From Funneliformis mosseae (taxonomy: Eukaryota > Glomeromycota > Glomeromycetes > Glomerales > Glomeraceae), in contig CAJVPP010000898.1 of the NCBI GenBank assembly GCA_910592005.1, positions 1 through 24,881 of the forward strand: a DNA stretch of 24,881 bases. The letters are read 5' to 3'. How positions within the stretch are numbered: the stretch's first letter is position 1; every line of letters begins with the position of its first letter. The notes under the pieces were generated by a model, which did no database searches, had not been told where the DNA came from, and saw only the letters and a program-made list of their open reading frames with translations. Position numbers and translations under genes: made by a program. This document shows positions 1 through 9,310 of this stretch, piece by piece.

Positions 1-103
1 TTATACATGATACGAATCTATAATTTTACAGATTATCAAGCTTAGTATTGAACTTAAATTTTAAAAAAAATTTAATAAATATTATTAATTAACTTTAAGA
101 ATT

Positions 104-259
104 ATGAGGGGTCGGATACTTATGACCGCTACTGTAATTATATTTATTTTATTATTAGGTGCCTTTCTTTATAACCTTGGCACAAAGTATCAATCTTGTA
201 TTATGTCACAGAATTTTGGAAATAATCTTGGATTTTATTGTAAGAAAAAAAATTTATAA
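104..259 (+). CDS. possible small secreted or membrane peptide, 51 aa
   Basis: I do not recognise this ORF. It starts MRGRILMTATVIIFILLLGA, a short basic N-terminus followed by an unbroken hydrophobic stretch at about residues 8-22. That is what a signal peptide or a single membrane anchor looks like. The remaining 29 residues are polar, with cysteines at about 32 and 46 and a KKK near the C-terminus. GC content is higher across it than in the flanks. The ATG at 104 is the first one in frame; the stop is TAA at 257-259. No upstream exon can be judged because the window begins only 103 bases earlier, so this could also be the last exon of a larger gene. A chance ORF is a real alternative at this length. 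Confidence 0.3.
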   Translation: MRGRILMTATVIIFILLLGAFLYNLGTKYQSCIMSQNFGNNLGFYCKKKNL

Positions 260-599
260 AATGTATCTTTGGTACTTTTGATAATTTTAAAGCTTTTTTA
301 TGTTTATTTTTTTTTTTTGTAATTAAATATTTTATTTAGTGAAATATGAGAATATTCCACTAGAATTTGAGTTTAATGACGATGTTCTCACGAATCAAAA
401 TATTTAAATGTTCCTGTCCTAAAAACTTCATTTTATAATACAATTTGTGTAACATAACTTATATAGGTTGAGAATTTTTGAATAAAACGTTTTAACGTTA
501 ACATTACTGCACTTATTCAAATCTTTTTTTTTATGTGCGTATAAAGCTTCATCCATTAGTTATGACTTTTTCTAAATGATATTCACCTATTGTAAATTA
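260..599. other. intergenic, no gene seen
   Basis: AT-rich sequence with homopolymer runs. No ORF, RNA gene or repeat can be supported here. Confidence 0.5.
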
Positions 600-802
600 G
601 AGGTTGGAACCGGCCAAAAATTCTTTAACCGGTTAATAACCGGTTAAAATTAACTTTGGCCAGTACTATAAATTTGGCCAGAGTTAGACAATATTTTGCA
701 ATCATAAAATCTTAATTCTGGCCGGAAATTGAATTTCGGCCGGAGTTAATTCATCTATTTTAACCGGTTAACATGTTAACCGTTTTAACCGGTTCCAACC
801 TC
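600..802. mobile_element. 203-bp MITE with TA target duplication
   Basis: The left end GAGGTTGGAACCGG (600-613) is the exact reverse complement of the right end (789-802). Both ends are flanked by TA (598-599 and 803-804), the duplication made by Tc1/mariner-type transposases. Much of the interior is also self-complementary: the palindrome AACCGGTT occurs four times (627-634, 638-645, 762-769, 787-794), and GGCC-centred palindromes lie in between, so the whole element could fold into a long hairpin. There is no ORF; it would have to be moved by a transposase supplied elsewhere. The perfect ends suggest a fairly recent insertion. Confidence 0.78.
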
Positions 803-804
803 TA

Positions 805-1979
805 TTGCAAATTATGAAAAATTGGGCCGAAAGGGATGAAAAAAGTAAATGAATTAACGCTTGATTTTGTGTATTTCATTTTGAAAAGCAGATTAAGTAA
901 TTTAGCCAAATATTCTTTATTATGTCGGATCGAAAATAATAATCTTTTGAGGTTCTGCAGAATTAGAATGTTTTGTCCGGAATTAAAAGCGAATTTATAA
1001 GTCATTTGCTGAATTCAGCTGTATTTTTTATGTGTGATAGGTTAAAAATACTATGCCACAAATTTTTAACGAATCAAATTTTAATTTAAGAAATTTATCA
1101 CAAGAAAGTTCAACTATTGACATTATCAAATATTTCAAAATAATTTTTTATTCTTTATGTAAAAAGTAATTAAAAAAAAAAGAAATGATTTGCGCGTCAA
1201 AGCTCATTTTTTTTTTAAAAAAATAAGAAAGGATACTAAAAGAATTTTTTTTTTTATAGAGAATCACGTGAGTTTACTTTATGATTGCATGAAACATGGA
1301 TTTTTTAATATTTCGCGAAACTTTGTATGTAAAATAGTGAAAAGAATCAAGTATTAATAATAAGAAACCAAGGGAAAATGGTTAAAAGTACAATGGCATG
1401 AAAAGATATTTCTTCTCCTTCTCCCAATACTTTCGTTGTCTTTCTATGGATCTCGAGCTTATTTATAATAAGCTTCTTTCTTTTCTGCTTGGATATATTT
1501 TCTTTACGCAATAAATGTTGCTAACGTTTGGTACATATAACTTTATATTTAAAATTCTTTTTCGCCTACCACGACACGTTTTATTACTATTTATAATGGA
1601 TTAGGTCAACTATTTTTTTTTTCAAGACAAATACATAAAATCCATATAAAAAACAAATTTGTTAATTAAGTAAGTGGCTTGTTTGGTAAGATAACTTTTT
1701 ATAGATTTACCATATATAGTTTTAAATTTTTATCTTGCTTTATTATTTAAAATTTTATCATTATGTTGCGTAATAAATAGGTTGGATATTTGTATATTAC
1801 AACAATGGAATTTAGTAAGCAAACAATTAAACTTCAGAAATTTTCTTTTGTTCGGTTAATCAATAATCTGAAGATCATTACCTGAAATAAACCTCGCATT
1901 TATTTTGGAAGTTTCGATGGAATTCTTTATTGAATTCAGAAATTCCTTAAAGAATTTACGACATATTAAGAACATAAAG
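805..1979. other. intergenic, upstream of the kinase pseudogene
   Basis: No convincing gene. The visible features are an 8-base palindrome TCACGTGA at 1264-1271, which contains a CACGTG E-box, and a small hairpin around 1452-1472 (agcttatt-tat-aataagct). Long poly-T and poly-A runs occur at 1140-1260. Confidence 0.45.
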
Positions 1980-1989
1980 TATATATAAG
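1980..1989 (+). promoter_or_regulatory. TATA-like element of the kinase pseudogene
   Basis: TATATATAAG lies about 40 bases before the ATG at 2029. Its sequence and spacing suit a core promoter TATA box. The assignment rests on motif and position only. Confidence 0.4.
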
Positions 1990-2028
1990 TGGTTTTGGAA
2001 TGCCTGAAACGAATCTTTCATTATAATA

Positions 2029-3342
2029 ATGAATCAACATCAATCAATCAGCACCACTAATAAAATTGACTTGACAAATGACGCATCAAGTCAGCAAATG
2101 CAACCCGTGGTTAAATTAAAGTCTAAACATAAATTTGAGAAATGTATTGAATGTAAAAAAAGGAGAAAACCTTCTGAAGAAAATCATAAAATTTGCCATA
2201 GTTGTTATAGAGCAAATGTAACCTTTAATACAATTGGAATTGAAAATAAAGTTATTGACGATTTTATCAAATATACGCAAATTAATAATGTAAAACGAGA
2301 TAAAAAGGAGATTGTTTCATATGATAGCTTCAAAAATATAGAATTTATTGTAGAGGGAGGATTTAGTAAAGTTTACAAGGCTATTTGTATTGATGGTCCA
2401 ATACTACTATGGAATAACAAAGAAAAAAAATATAAACGGGAATCTAATAACCAAGTTGCTCTTAAGAAATTTAACGATTCTAAAAATTTTACTGCTAAGG
2501 CGATAAACCAGGTAAAAATTTATTATATTCTGATTTATTATAAATATCTTAATATACTAAGTTAGAAATCTTTTCAGCTTAAAATATCTTATCAATTAAG
2601 AAAATCATGTTGGGTTAATATTATTGATTATTATGGAATTACTCAAGATCCTATTACCCAAGATTTTATGATAATTATGAATTATTGTGAATCAGGAGAT
2701 TTGATTAGTTATATAGCTGAAAATTTTTATTATCTTAGTTGGCTCGCTAAGTTATATAATTTAGGCACTATTGTAATGAAATTCATAGTAATAGAATTAT
2801 CCACCGTGATTTACATAGTGGAAATATTTTGGTAGGTGCTGATGATACTAAATAGGTGATTTAGGATTAAGTAAATCTGCTACTGAAGCTGAAGATAATG
2901 AAATCTATGGAATTATTCCTTATGTGGCCCCGGAGATTCTTCAAAGGGAAAAATGTACCTTGGCTTCAGATGTTTATAGATTATGTGGGAGTTTATGACA
3001 GGTAGAAGACCTTTTTTGGGATCGTGCTCATGATCTGATCTGATTATTGATATTTGTGATGGGTTACGTCCTCCAATTGGTGATATAGAAGCACCAGAAG
3101 GTTATATTGAAATAATGAAAGAATGCTGGAACCCTGATCCAAGTAAAAGGCCATTAGTCAGGGTTATTAATAATAGAATTTTGGGCATTAAAATATTTGA
3201 AGAAATTATTCCAACTGTAATTGTAGAATCATCAGAAATTGGACCTATAACTACAAACAATCCAGGCGCTATTTATAAGAGTAGATCTTTAAGTAGCATG
3301 ATGAAATCCGCAGAATCCATTTCTTCAGATTTTGGTAATTAA
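2029..3342 (+). pseudogene. protein kinase pseudogene (fungal TKL-like expansion family)
   Basis: The N-terminus carries a Cys pair motif (CIECKK...ICHSCYR, about residues 40-63), then the kinase glycine loop GGFSKVYKA and VALKKF with the ATP-binding lysine. A 66-bp phase-0 intron fits at 2512-2577 (GTAAAA donor, TACTAA branch site at 2555-2560, TTTTCAG acceptor). Exon 2 continues with FMIIMNYCESGDLISYI. After that the frame breaks repeatedly. A shift at about 2765-2785 precedes IHRDLHSGNIL (HRD at 2802-2810); a TAG at 2853 is bypassed only by changing frame to IGDLGLSKS; a TGA follows at 2996; there is another shift in the T-run near 3015; and GATCT is duplicated at 3032-3041. The last frame gives the end of the kinase fold, MKECWNPDPSKRP, and a polar tail to TAA at 3342. 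The motifs match the expanded kinases of Rhizophagus-type genomes. With at least five lesions it cannot encode a full kinase, unless some of them are sequencing errors. Confidence 0.87.
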
Positions 3343-3416
3343 TTTGTTTTATAGATCTTTAAATCATTGTTTTAAGAACTTTATTAATTAATCTATATTT
3401 AATATGCTAATTACAG

Positions 3417-3617
3417 ATTACATTATCATTAATCATTAATAAATTCTGTCTACAAAAAAAAGGTAAACGAAAGCATGAAAGTAATATGAATGAAGGTTAT
3501 GATGGTAATATACTTATAAATTAAATTTATTTCATATGAATTCAAACAATTAACTATAGTTTAAATTGTATTATTTTAGATAATAGTAAAAAAATAATTA
3601 AAAATATTGGAATATGA
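3417..3617 (+). pseudogene. possible decayed 3' tail exons of the kinase
   Basis: After the TAA at 3342 a second reading is possible. A donor at 3335 and an acceptor at 3416 would define an 82-bp intron. Next comes an exon reading ...KKGKRKHESNMNEGYD, a 75-bp intron at 3505-3579 (GTAATA...TTTTAG), and a short last exon DNSKKIIKNIGI ending at TGA 3615-3617. The second splice keeps frame; the first is one base out of phase. Either the exon joins through a further frameshift or the resemblance to a polar kinase tail is accidental. Confidence 0.3.
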
Positions 3618-3819
3618 AACTTATAAATCAAAAATCAAAAGAATATCGATTCTAAAATCTACAGCTAAATATGTTTTAGCAAAAAAAAAAAATACAGAAT
3701 ACTGTGTAAATGGCAAGGAAACGATTATAAAATTACGACATTATATCTATTGTATATTTATTTTTTCAATAAATTGTAATTTTCATTGTGACAGGTAATG
3801 TCAATAAAATAAAAAAAAA

Positions 3820-4150
3820 TTTTAGTAATCGATTCTTTCGTTATTTATTGATAAACAATTTTAAATATAAGCAGAGTAAATTGAAGTAATGTCGATGATA
3901 AATTTAATCAGTGTTGCCTCAACGTCGGCGTTCTACACATTCACAATGTCAATATATTAAATTAAATTGCGCAATTACGAAAAATTGTGTAATAAAATAA
4001 TAAGAAAAATCAGAAATTAAAACAAATAAACGAAATTACAAATATGAAGTTATAATGTTAAAACGGCGAAATCGAAAATATCGCGAAGGGATAAAGGAAG
4101 GTTTTTAAGGTGTATACATGCAAATATAAGAAGGGCGAGCGTGGAATGTT
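3820..4150. repeat. dispersed repeat, less-decayed copy
   Basis: This segment aligns in the same orientation with 20150-20520. Shared anchors include AATTTTAAATATAAGCAG against AATTTTAAATGTAAGCAG, and the 30-base stretch from CTCAACGTCGGCG at about 3918, whose partner is CTCAAAGTTAACA. Where they differ, this copy usually has C or G and the other T or A. No ORF is evident, so the function is unknown. A non-coding transposon part or a conserved 3' flank of a gene family are both possible. Confidence 0.6.
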
Positions 4151-4446
4151 AAGTTGTTAAGGATATACTTCTCGTATTTATAAAATAAATAATTATTAGG
4201 ACAGCTGTCATTTTGTCATCGTGTTAAAATGATCTTCAAAGGACTAACTACAAATATCGAAAACAATTTTCATACGAAATTATGGTGTCTGTGGGCGGAA
4301 TTATATCTAATGTAACAATATTATGAAATCCTAAACCACCACTTTTCTTGCTACTGACCTATTGACTCTATTCTACCGTATTTTCTACATAATTTACCAA
4401 TTTAATATCCTTTGTTAAATGAAGAATTAAAAGTAATTTTATTCAC

Positions 4447-6075
4447 CTAAGGAGAGAAATGATTTTTAATGGTATGAATCTCAATATCATATTCTCTGAT
4501 TTCATTTAACAATTGCTTGACCCTAACCCTATCATTGTCAAACCATAAAAAGCCAGGAGGTGATCTAATACCCAAAGATCTCAAAGCCTTTCGTTTTTTT
4601 ACGTGATCAAGGATTTGTTCAATGTTTTCGATTCTTAAATTGAAGTTGCAATTTAAAGTTTTTAAACCAACTTTATAATGAGTTAAAAACATTTCCAAAT
4701 TGTCATAACTAATACAATTATTCTCACTTAAGAATATAGAGTTTGGATCCTTTATGTAAATCGTAAAGGTAGTTAGGGAACCAGGCAAATTTTCAGCTAT
4801 ACACTTAAAGATATTGCTGTAATAATTGGATAACAAATGTTCTTCGGAATAAATGATGAGCTGTTCAATCTTCATATTCTTAAAGTATTGATAAGCGGAC
4901 AAATTGATGTCCTTACAAACTATTTGCAACACTTTAAGATTTAAACAGATCTCTGAAATTTGCCTAACGGCTAACTGAGTCACTTTATAAAGCGATAACC
5001 TATTTAATGAATGACCGAATTTACGTATAAGACGAATGTGAAAAAATGGTGTTAATCTATCATAAAGATTAGTTAATTCCTTTAACTCAAAAGTTGAATT
5101 GCAAAATATTTCCCTAGTCTTTAACAACCCTAACCCTTTAACATTGATAAATTCTAATTTCTCAATCTTCTCACAATTCGCAATAGCTTTAAAAACATTT
5201 TGATTAATAAAGTTATAAGAATTATCTAAATGTATCGTGGTAAGTGTGTGCTTTTTCATTTCTATTATTTTAATAAGATCGTTTAACGAACGATCATTTG
5301 GGTATGATAAGCTAACGCTTTTGAAATTCTTTTGATTTTGAATTAATATCTCGATTAATCCTTGCAAGATTGAATTATAATAATAATAATATGTCGTGAC
5401 CTCCAATTCTTCAATGTCAAAACATTTTTTTGTAAGTAGTGAAATGAATTTAAAAAATAATTCCTCGTTTGATTCGTTTATTTCTTCTTCAGAGATGATT
5501 AAACGTAATGATGTTATACTTGAGTTATGTGAGATAATCTTTTTGAAAAATCGTATATTAAAGATGCTTTTGTCAAATAAGTTTGCCTGAATATTTAACA
5601 CCTTGCAATTCTTAATCTTTCTCAAGAATAAATGAAAAAGTACTTCCTGTAAGATCAATTTCTTTCCTTTATCCAATTGCTTATTATACTCATTATAATT
5701 GATGTATATTTTCTTTTCACTCGAATGATTCAAAAAGATTAGCCAACATTCCGCTGCGATCGTTAGGTTTGGAATTTCTTCCAAATACTTTGCGTAATCA
5801 AAAAGTGAATTTGACACTTGTGGAAACTTTATAAAATGCTTTCTTAAATGATTCCTTTCTTCCTCGTCAAGGCAAGAAAGGTACGTTCTTGTTAAACAAT
5901 AATATTGTCTAAGACCACCGTTTACTACCGAGAATGGATTTTGATAAAGAAAAGGAATGATGATTCTACATAAAAATCGATTTGCGAATAGGCAATTGTA
6001 AAGCACTGTCGTGTCATCTTTAATGTGTTTAAAGATCTCATAAAAACAATCTTCGGGCAAAGAATATATTGTCAT
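4447..6075 (-). CDS. F-box protein with degenerate leucine-rich repeats, 542 aa
   Basis: The N-terminus, MTIYSLPEDCFYEIFKHIKD then a run ending at ...LYQNPF (about residues 1-47), is an F-box: LPEDCFYEIF is its usual LPxExxxxIF opening. Such domains bind Skp1 and recruit substrates to SCF ubiquitin ligases. The remaining roughly 490 residues show repeated leucine/isoleucine patterns such as LTTIHLDNSYNFIN and LKVLQIVCKDINLSAY, consistent with degenerate LRRs for substrate binding. It is one uninterrupted exon with no frameshift, which contrasts with the broken genes around it. The ATG at 6075 is preceded by poly-A/T and a TATA-like site. Large F-box/LRR families are known in arbuscular mycorrhizal fungi; the substrate cannot be told from sequence. 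Confidence 0.85.
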   Translation of the reverse strand: MTIYSLPEDCFYEIFKHIKDDTTVLYNCLFANRFLCRIIIPFLYQNPFSVVNGGLRQYYCLTRTYLSCLDEEERNHLRKHFIKFPQVSNSLFDYAKYLEEIPNLTIAAECWLIFLNHSSEKKIYINYNEYNKQLDKGKKLILQEVLFHLFLRKIKNCKVLNIQANLFDKSIFNIRFFKKIISHNSSITSLRLIISEEEINESNEELFFKFISLLTKKCFDIEELEVTTYYYYYNSILQGLIEILIQNQKNFKSVSLSYPNDRSLNDLIKIIEMKKHTLTTIHLDNSYNFINQNVFKAIANCEKIEKLEFINVKGLGLLKTREIFCNSTFELKELTNLYDRLTPFFHIRLIRKFGHSLNRLSLYKVTQLAVRQISEICLNLKVLQIVCKDINLSAYQYFKNMKIEQLIIYSEEHLLSNYYSNIFKCIAENLPGSLTTFTIYIKDPNSIFLSENNCISYDNLEMFLTHYKVGLKTLNCNFNLRIENIEQILDHVKKRKALRSLGIRSPPGFLWFDNDRVRVKQLLNEIREYDIEIHTIKNHFSP

Positions 6076-6115
6076 TTTTTCTTTTCCTTTTTTTTAAAAA
6101 AAAAAAATCAAATCA

Positions 6116-6125
6116 TATTTATATA
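6116..6125 (-). promoter_or_regulatory. TATA-like element of the F-box gene
   Basis: On the minus strand this reads TATATAAATA, 41-50 bases upstream of the ATG at 6075. The assignment rests on motif and distance only. Confidence 0.35.
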
Positions 6126-7258
6126 TGGGCATATGGGGAAAAAAATTTTTTATCGTTACGTAATTACGCCAAATATTTAGCCCAGCTGATCCTTTTTTTT
6201 TTGCCATACCAAATACCAAATTACGTGCGATCGTCAAAATGAGTTTGGAAAGCGAAATTAACCAGATAATTAATAAAATTTGATAATTATCCCTTCTAGA
6301 GAATTTTGTTGAAATTAATTGTTACTAGATGCTAAATAAAGTTGAATTAAACTCGTTTAGCAAGAAAGTTTTCATTATTTAACTACCCGATTTATATCCG
6401 ACATTAATTTGTTCGTTTTCTCCACATTACATTATAATCCAAAATTGTTTATTATTTACTTATTAAGTATTAAATTATCTCAGTGATAATAAACAAAACA
6501 TTATTATTTTCAGCCATCCTTTTTTTTTTAAAAAAAAGACTGAATCTTACTTATTCCAGTCCTTGTTTATAATATATGATATTATTTTTTTTTTAAATAA
6601 TTCAATGTTAATTAACCCATTAGAACGAACTAATGCGCCATAAACTACGTAAAAAATTTCAAAGAAATTTGGTTTTCGTATTCTTGATGAAATAATATTT
6701 TTCACTTCAATCAATCCGGTAAAAACAAAAACAAAACTGATAATGTTGTCTTCCTTGGCAATTGATAAAATTATTGAAATTAGATAAAAGGTTTAACCCT
6801 AGGCTCTAGAATTTTATAAATATGGATTATGGATATACATTTCCAAAATAACAATTTCATTTTAAGGATAATTGTTTTATTGACATTTTGTAAGGCAAAG
6901 ATAAAAAGAATGTAATAAAATTAAATATTTTACAATTTTACAATTTTAGTTATATTGATCGATAAAACCTTTCTTTTCGAAAAGTAAAGAGAAAAAATAA
7001 TTTGTTTGTGCAAATGCTACATAATTATTAATGGTAACGAAAATTATTAACAAATCACTATTTATTATTATGATATATTATATTAAATTAATAAATAATT
7101 TTCTTCATGTAGGTTTTATAAGAGCATATCCTCTACCTTTCTAAATAACTAAAATCTATCTAAATAAATTGTATACATATATATAAAGCCGTTGGCGGGT
7201 GTTGTATTAATATACATGAATTGAAAAATATTAATGAATGAATAATTACAATCAATTC
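6126..7258. other. intergenic between two minus-strand genes
   Basis: AT-rich, no gene seen. Small poly-T/poly-A hairpins occur at about 6521-6538 and 6585-6600. The last part should contain the 3' end of the membrane-protein gene that stops at 7259. Confidence 0.45.
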
Positions 7259-9157
7259 TCACAGTTGTTCAATAAATTTGCTTCGACCGGTAAGATTAGC
7301 AGCATCATTTGGTATTGGAAGGATGTTAGAAACTGAGTTTTTTATTGCAGAAATCAATCTCAATGATGATGATGATATGGTTGATATAATGGAAGAATTT
7401 GCGCTCGTTCGATTTTGTCGAAGGTAAACTTCTGGTGGAGCTGCTGGAGAAGGTTGACCTGATTCCATTGAATCACTTGCTGTTAATTCCTTTTCCTCTG
7501 TACATATTTTGTTCTTTTTCAATAATACTATTAACATCATTCCAATCGCTATTATGCCCGCTAAAACACCCCCAATTGCAAGTCCCAAAGTCTTGCTATT
7601 TCCCATATAATCATCTGTTACTTCCGACACATTATTTCCTCCCGGCAACTTTGGTACATCTGACTCGGGCGTATTTGATCCTTGCCCCCCTGGTGCTTCT
7701 GGCTCTTTTGGTGGTACACCTTTTTCTTTGTCACCGACGGGTACGCCACCTTCCGTTGGAATTTTCGGTTCCTTACCAGCACCCCCTGGCACACCACCTT
7801 CTTCAGGAGCTTTGGGTTCCTTACCACCCCCTGGACCCCCACCTTCTCCGGGAACTTTCGGTTCATTACCACCCCCTGGAACCCCACCTTCTCCGGGAAC
7901 TTTCGGTTCCTTACCACCCTCTGGAACCCCACCTTCTCCGGGAACTTTCGGTTCCTTACCACCCTCTGGAACCCCACCTTCCCCGGGAACTTTTGAAATC
8001 TTAGGTCCTTCTGGTACTTCAGGTTCTTTAGGGTCTTTTTGCACTTCAGGCCCTTTAGTCTTTTTTGACACTTTAGTTTTTTTACCGCCTTTTTGTGCTT
8101 TAGCCTTTCCAGGTTTTTTATCACCCTTCGGTACTTTTTCCTGATTTTTAGGTTCTTCTGATCCTTTGGGTTCTTTTGAAGCTCCAGGTTTCTTGTCAGA
8201 ATTTTTCTCTGTATCGTCATCGTCATATTTTCCCGGAGTATTTGATATATCATCCACTTCATCTTGATTCGGAGGAGTTTTTTCACCTTTTGTATTTTCT
8301 GGAACGCTTCCATCATCTGGTGGAATTTTATCGACACCTGGTTCTTTAGGTGGTGGTATATCTATCGGTAAAGTTGGCGTAGGAACGGATGATGTATCGG
8401 TTGTAATCGGTACTTCGATTGTTGATGTTAATGTAGTTAACGTTCCACTTATGAATGTTGAAATTTTGGTTAATATTTTAGTAGTAGGATTATTTGTAAC
8501 AGTTGGGGGAGTGATTGTTATCGTCAATGATGGTAATGTTTCGGTTGGAAAGAGTGGTTCTTGATTTGATTTAACAGTTGCCGAGCCAGTCGATGAATCT
8601 TTTGTTATGGAAGTTTCGGTTCCTTTTAAATCGGATGGTAAATCACAAATAAATAAATTTATTAATTCATTTTTGTTTTTATTTTTCCTTCAAATCGGAT
8701 TACGGAGGATAAAAAATCAATAAGTTACATAAAAATTTTCTTCATTAATTACCATTTTGTTCATTTAAGGGTACTAAAAAGTTCCAGGGAAAATAAAATG
8801 AAAAAAAAAAAAAATGAAATTAATGAATGAAATGAAAAAAAATTAATTTAATGCGAAAAAAACTTTTTCATCACTTACCGATAATTCTTTCATCTTCTTG
8901 ATTGCGTCGTAAATTTCTCATGTGGGCTGACTTGTAACGTTTTTTTAGACCTGTTCTCGTCCGAGAGCGATTAATTATTTTATTATTATGAAGAGCATTT
9001 GTAAAACCTGTTAATTAAATTTGAAGTTTAATAAACGTGACGTAAATAAGATGCAGAATTTATTTCAGACCTAATTGATAACCATTAACCAACCATTTTC
9101 GCCTAACACTAACAGAATAATTAGAGCGGTTATGAGACTTAAAGATCTCAATCTCAT
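7259..9157 (-). CDS. four-exon type-I membrane protein, Pro/Gly/Lys-rich repeat ectodomain, 525 aa
   Basis: I do not recognise a named gene. The long open frame (7259-8622) has no ATG start, and splicing supplies one. Exon 1, 9094-9157, encodes MRLRSLSLITALIILLVLGE, a good signal peptide. Exon 2 is 8879-9007 (basic, with an LKKR site), exon 3 is a 21-nt microexon at 8753-8773, and exon 4 is 8622-7259. All junctions are phase 1 and keep frame. The donors at 8878 (GTAAGT) and 8752 (GTAATT) are good; the GTTGGT donor at 9093 and the AAAAG acceptor at 8623 are weaker. The mature protein has a Ser/Thr-rich part, an acidic/Lys-rich part, about six 15-residue units of the KEPKVPGEGGVPEGG type (about residues 280-366), one membrane helix (about 417-439, LGLAIGGVLAGIIAIGMMLI), a basic stop-transfer KKNK and a cytoplasmic tail of about 86 residues. 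A cell-surface or wall-associated role is an inference. Confidence 0.72.
7740..8000 (-). repeat. 45-bp coding minisatellite
   Basis: Near-identical 45-bp units recur with an ACCTTCTCCGGGAACTTTCG-type core at about 7841, 7886 and 7931 and a variant at 7976. More diverged units extend to about 7740. The period is a multiple of three, so unit gain or loss keeps the reading frame. The array is clearly GC-richer than the rest of the window. Several long open frames on the opposite strand here are by-products of the repeat. Confidence 0.85.
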
Positions 9158-9180
9158 ATTTTAGTTCTCATGTGAAATAT

Positions 9181-9189
9181 TCTTATATC
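9181..9189 (-). promoter_or_regulatory. TATA-like element of the membrane-protein gene
   Basis: The minus strand reads GATATAAGA about 25-30 bases before the proposed ATG at 9157. This supports that start only weakly. Confidence 0.3.
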
Positions 9190-9197
9190 AACGAAAG

Positions 9198-9310
9198 TAA
9201 AAAGGAGGGTAGGAGAAAGAAGGAAGAGGAAGAGGGAATTAGGGAATCGAAATTAAAGGGAAGGAGGAGAGGAGAGGAGAGGAGAGGAGAGGAGGAAAAG
9301 GAAGGTAAAT
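9198..9310. repeat. polypurine tract with (GGAGA)n microsatellite
   Basis: More than 100 bases on the plus strand are almost only A and G, including five perfect GGAGA units at 9266-9290. In the sense direction of the membrane-protein gene this is a C/T-rich promoter tract immediately upstream. Such tracts are commonly found in fungal promoters and can form triplex DNA; no function is shown here. Confidence 0.7.

Noticed and set aside
802..1005. 67-codon minus-strand frame next to the MITE
   Set aside because: It ends inside the MITE boundary, has no recognisable domain, and its composition is that of AT-rich spacer.
3607..3798. 63-codon plus-strand frame after the kinase
   Set aside because: Lysine/isoleucine-rich with no motif; it overlaps the possible kinase tail exon in another frame.
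5396..5590. Plus-strand frame inside the F-box gene
   Set aside because: Antisense to an intact 542-codon gene.
7399..8337. Several long open frames on both strands over the repeat region
   Set aside because: They are by-products of the 45-bp GC-rich minisatellite; only the minus-strand frame with signal peptide, helix and spliced 5' exons makes biological sense.
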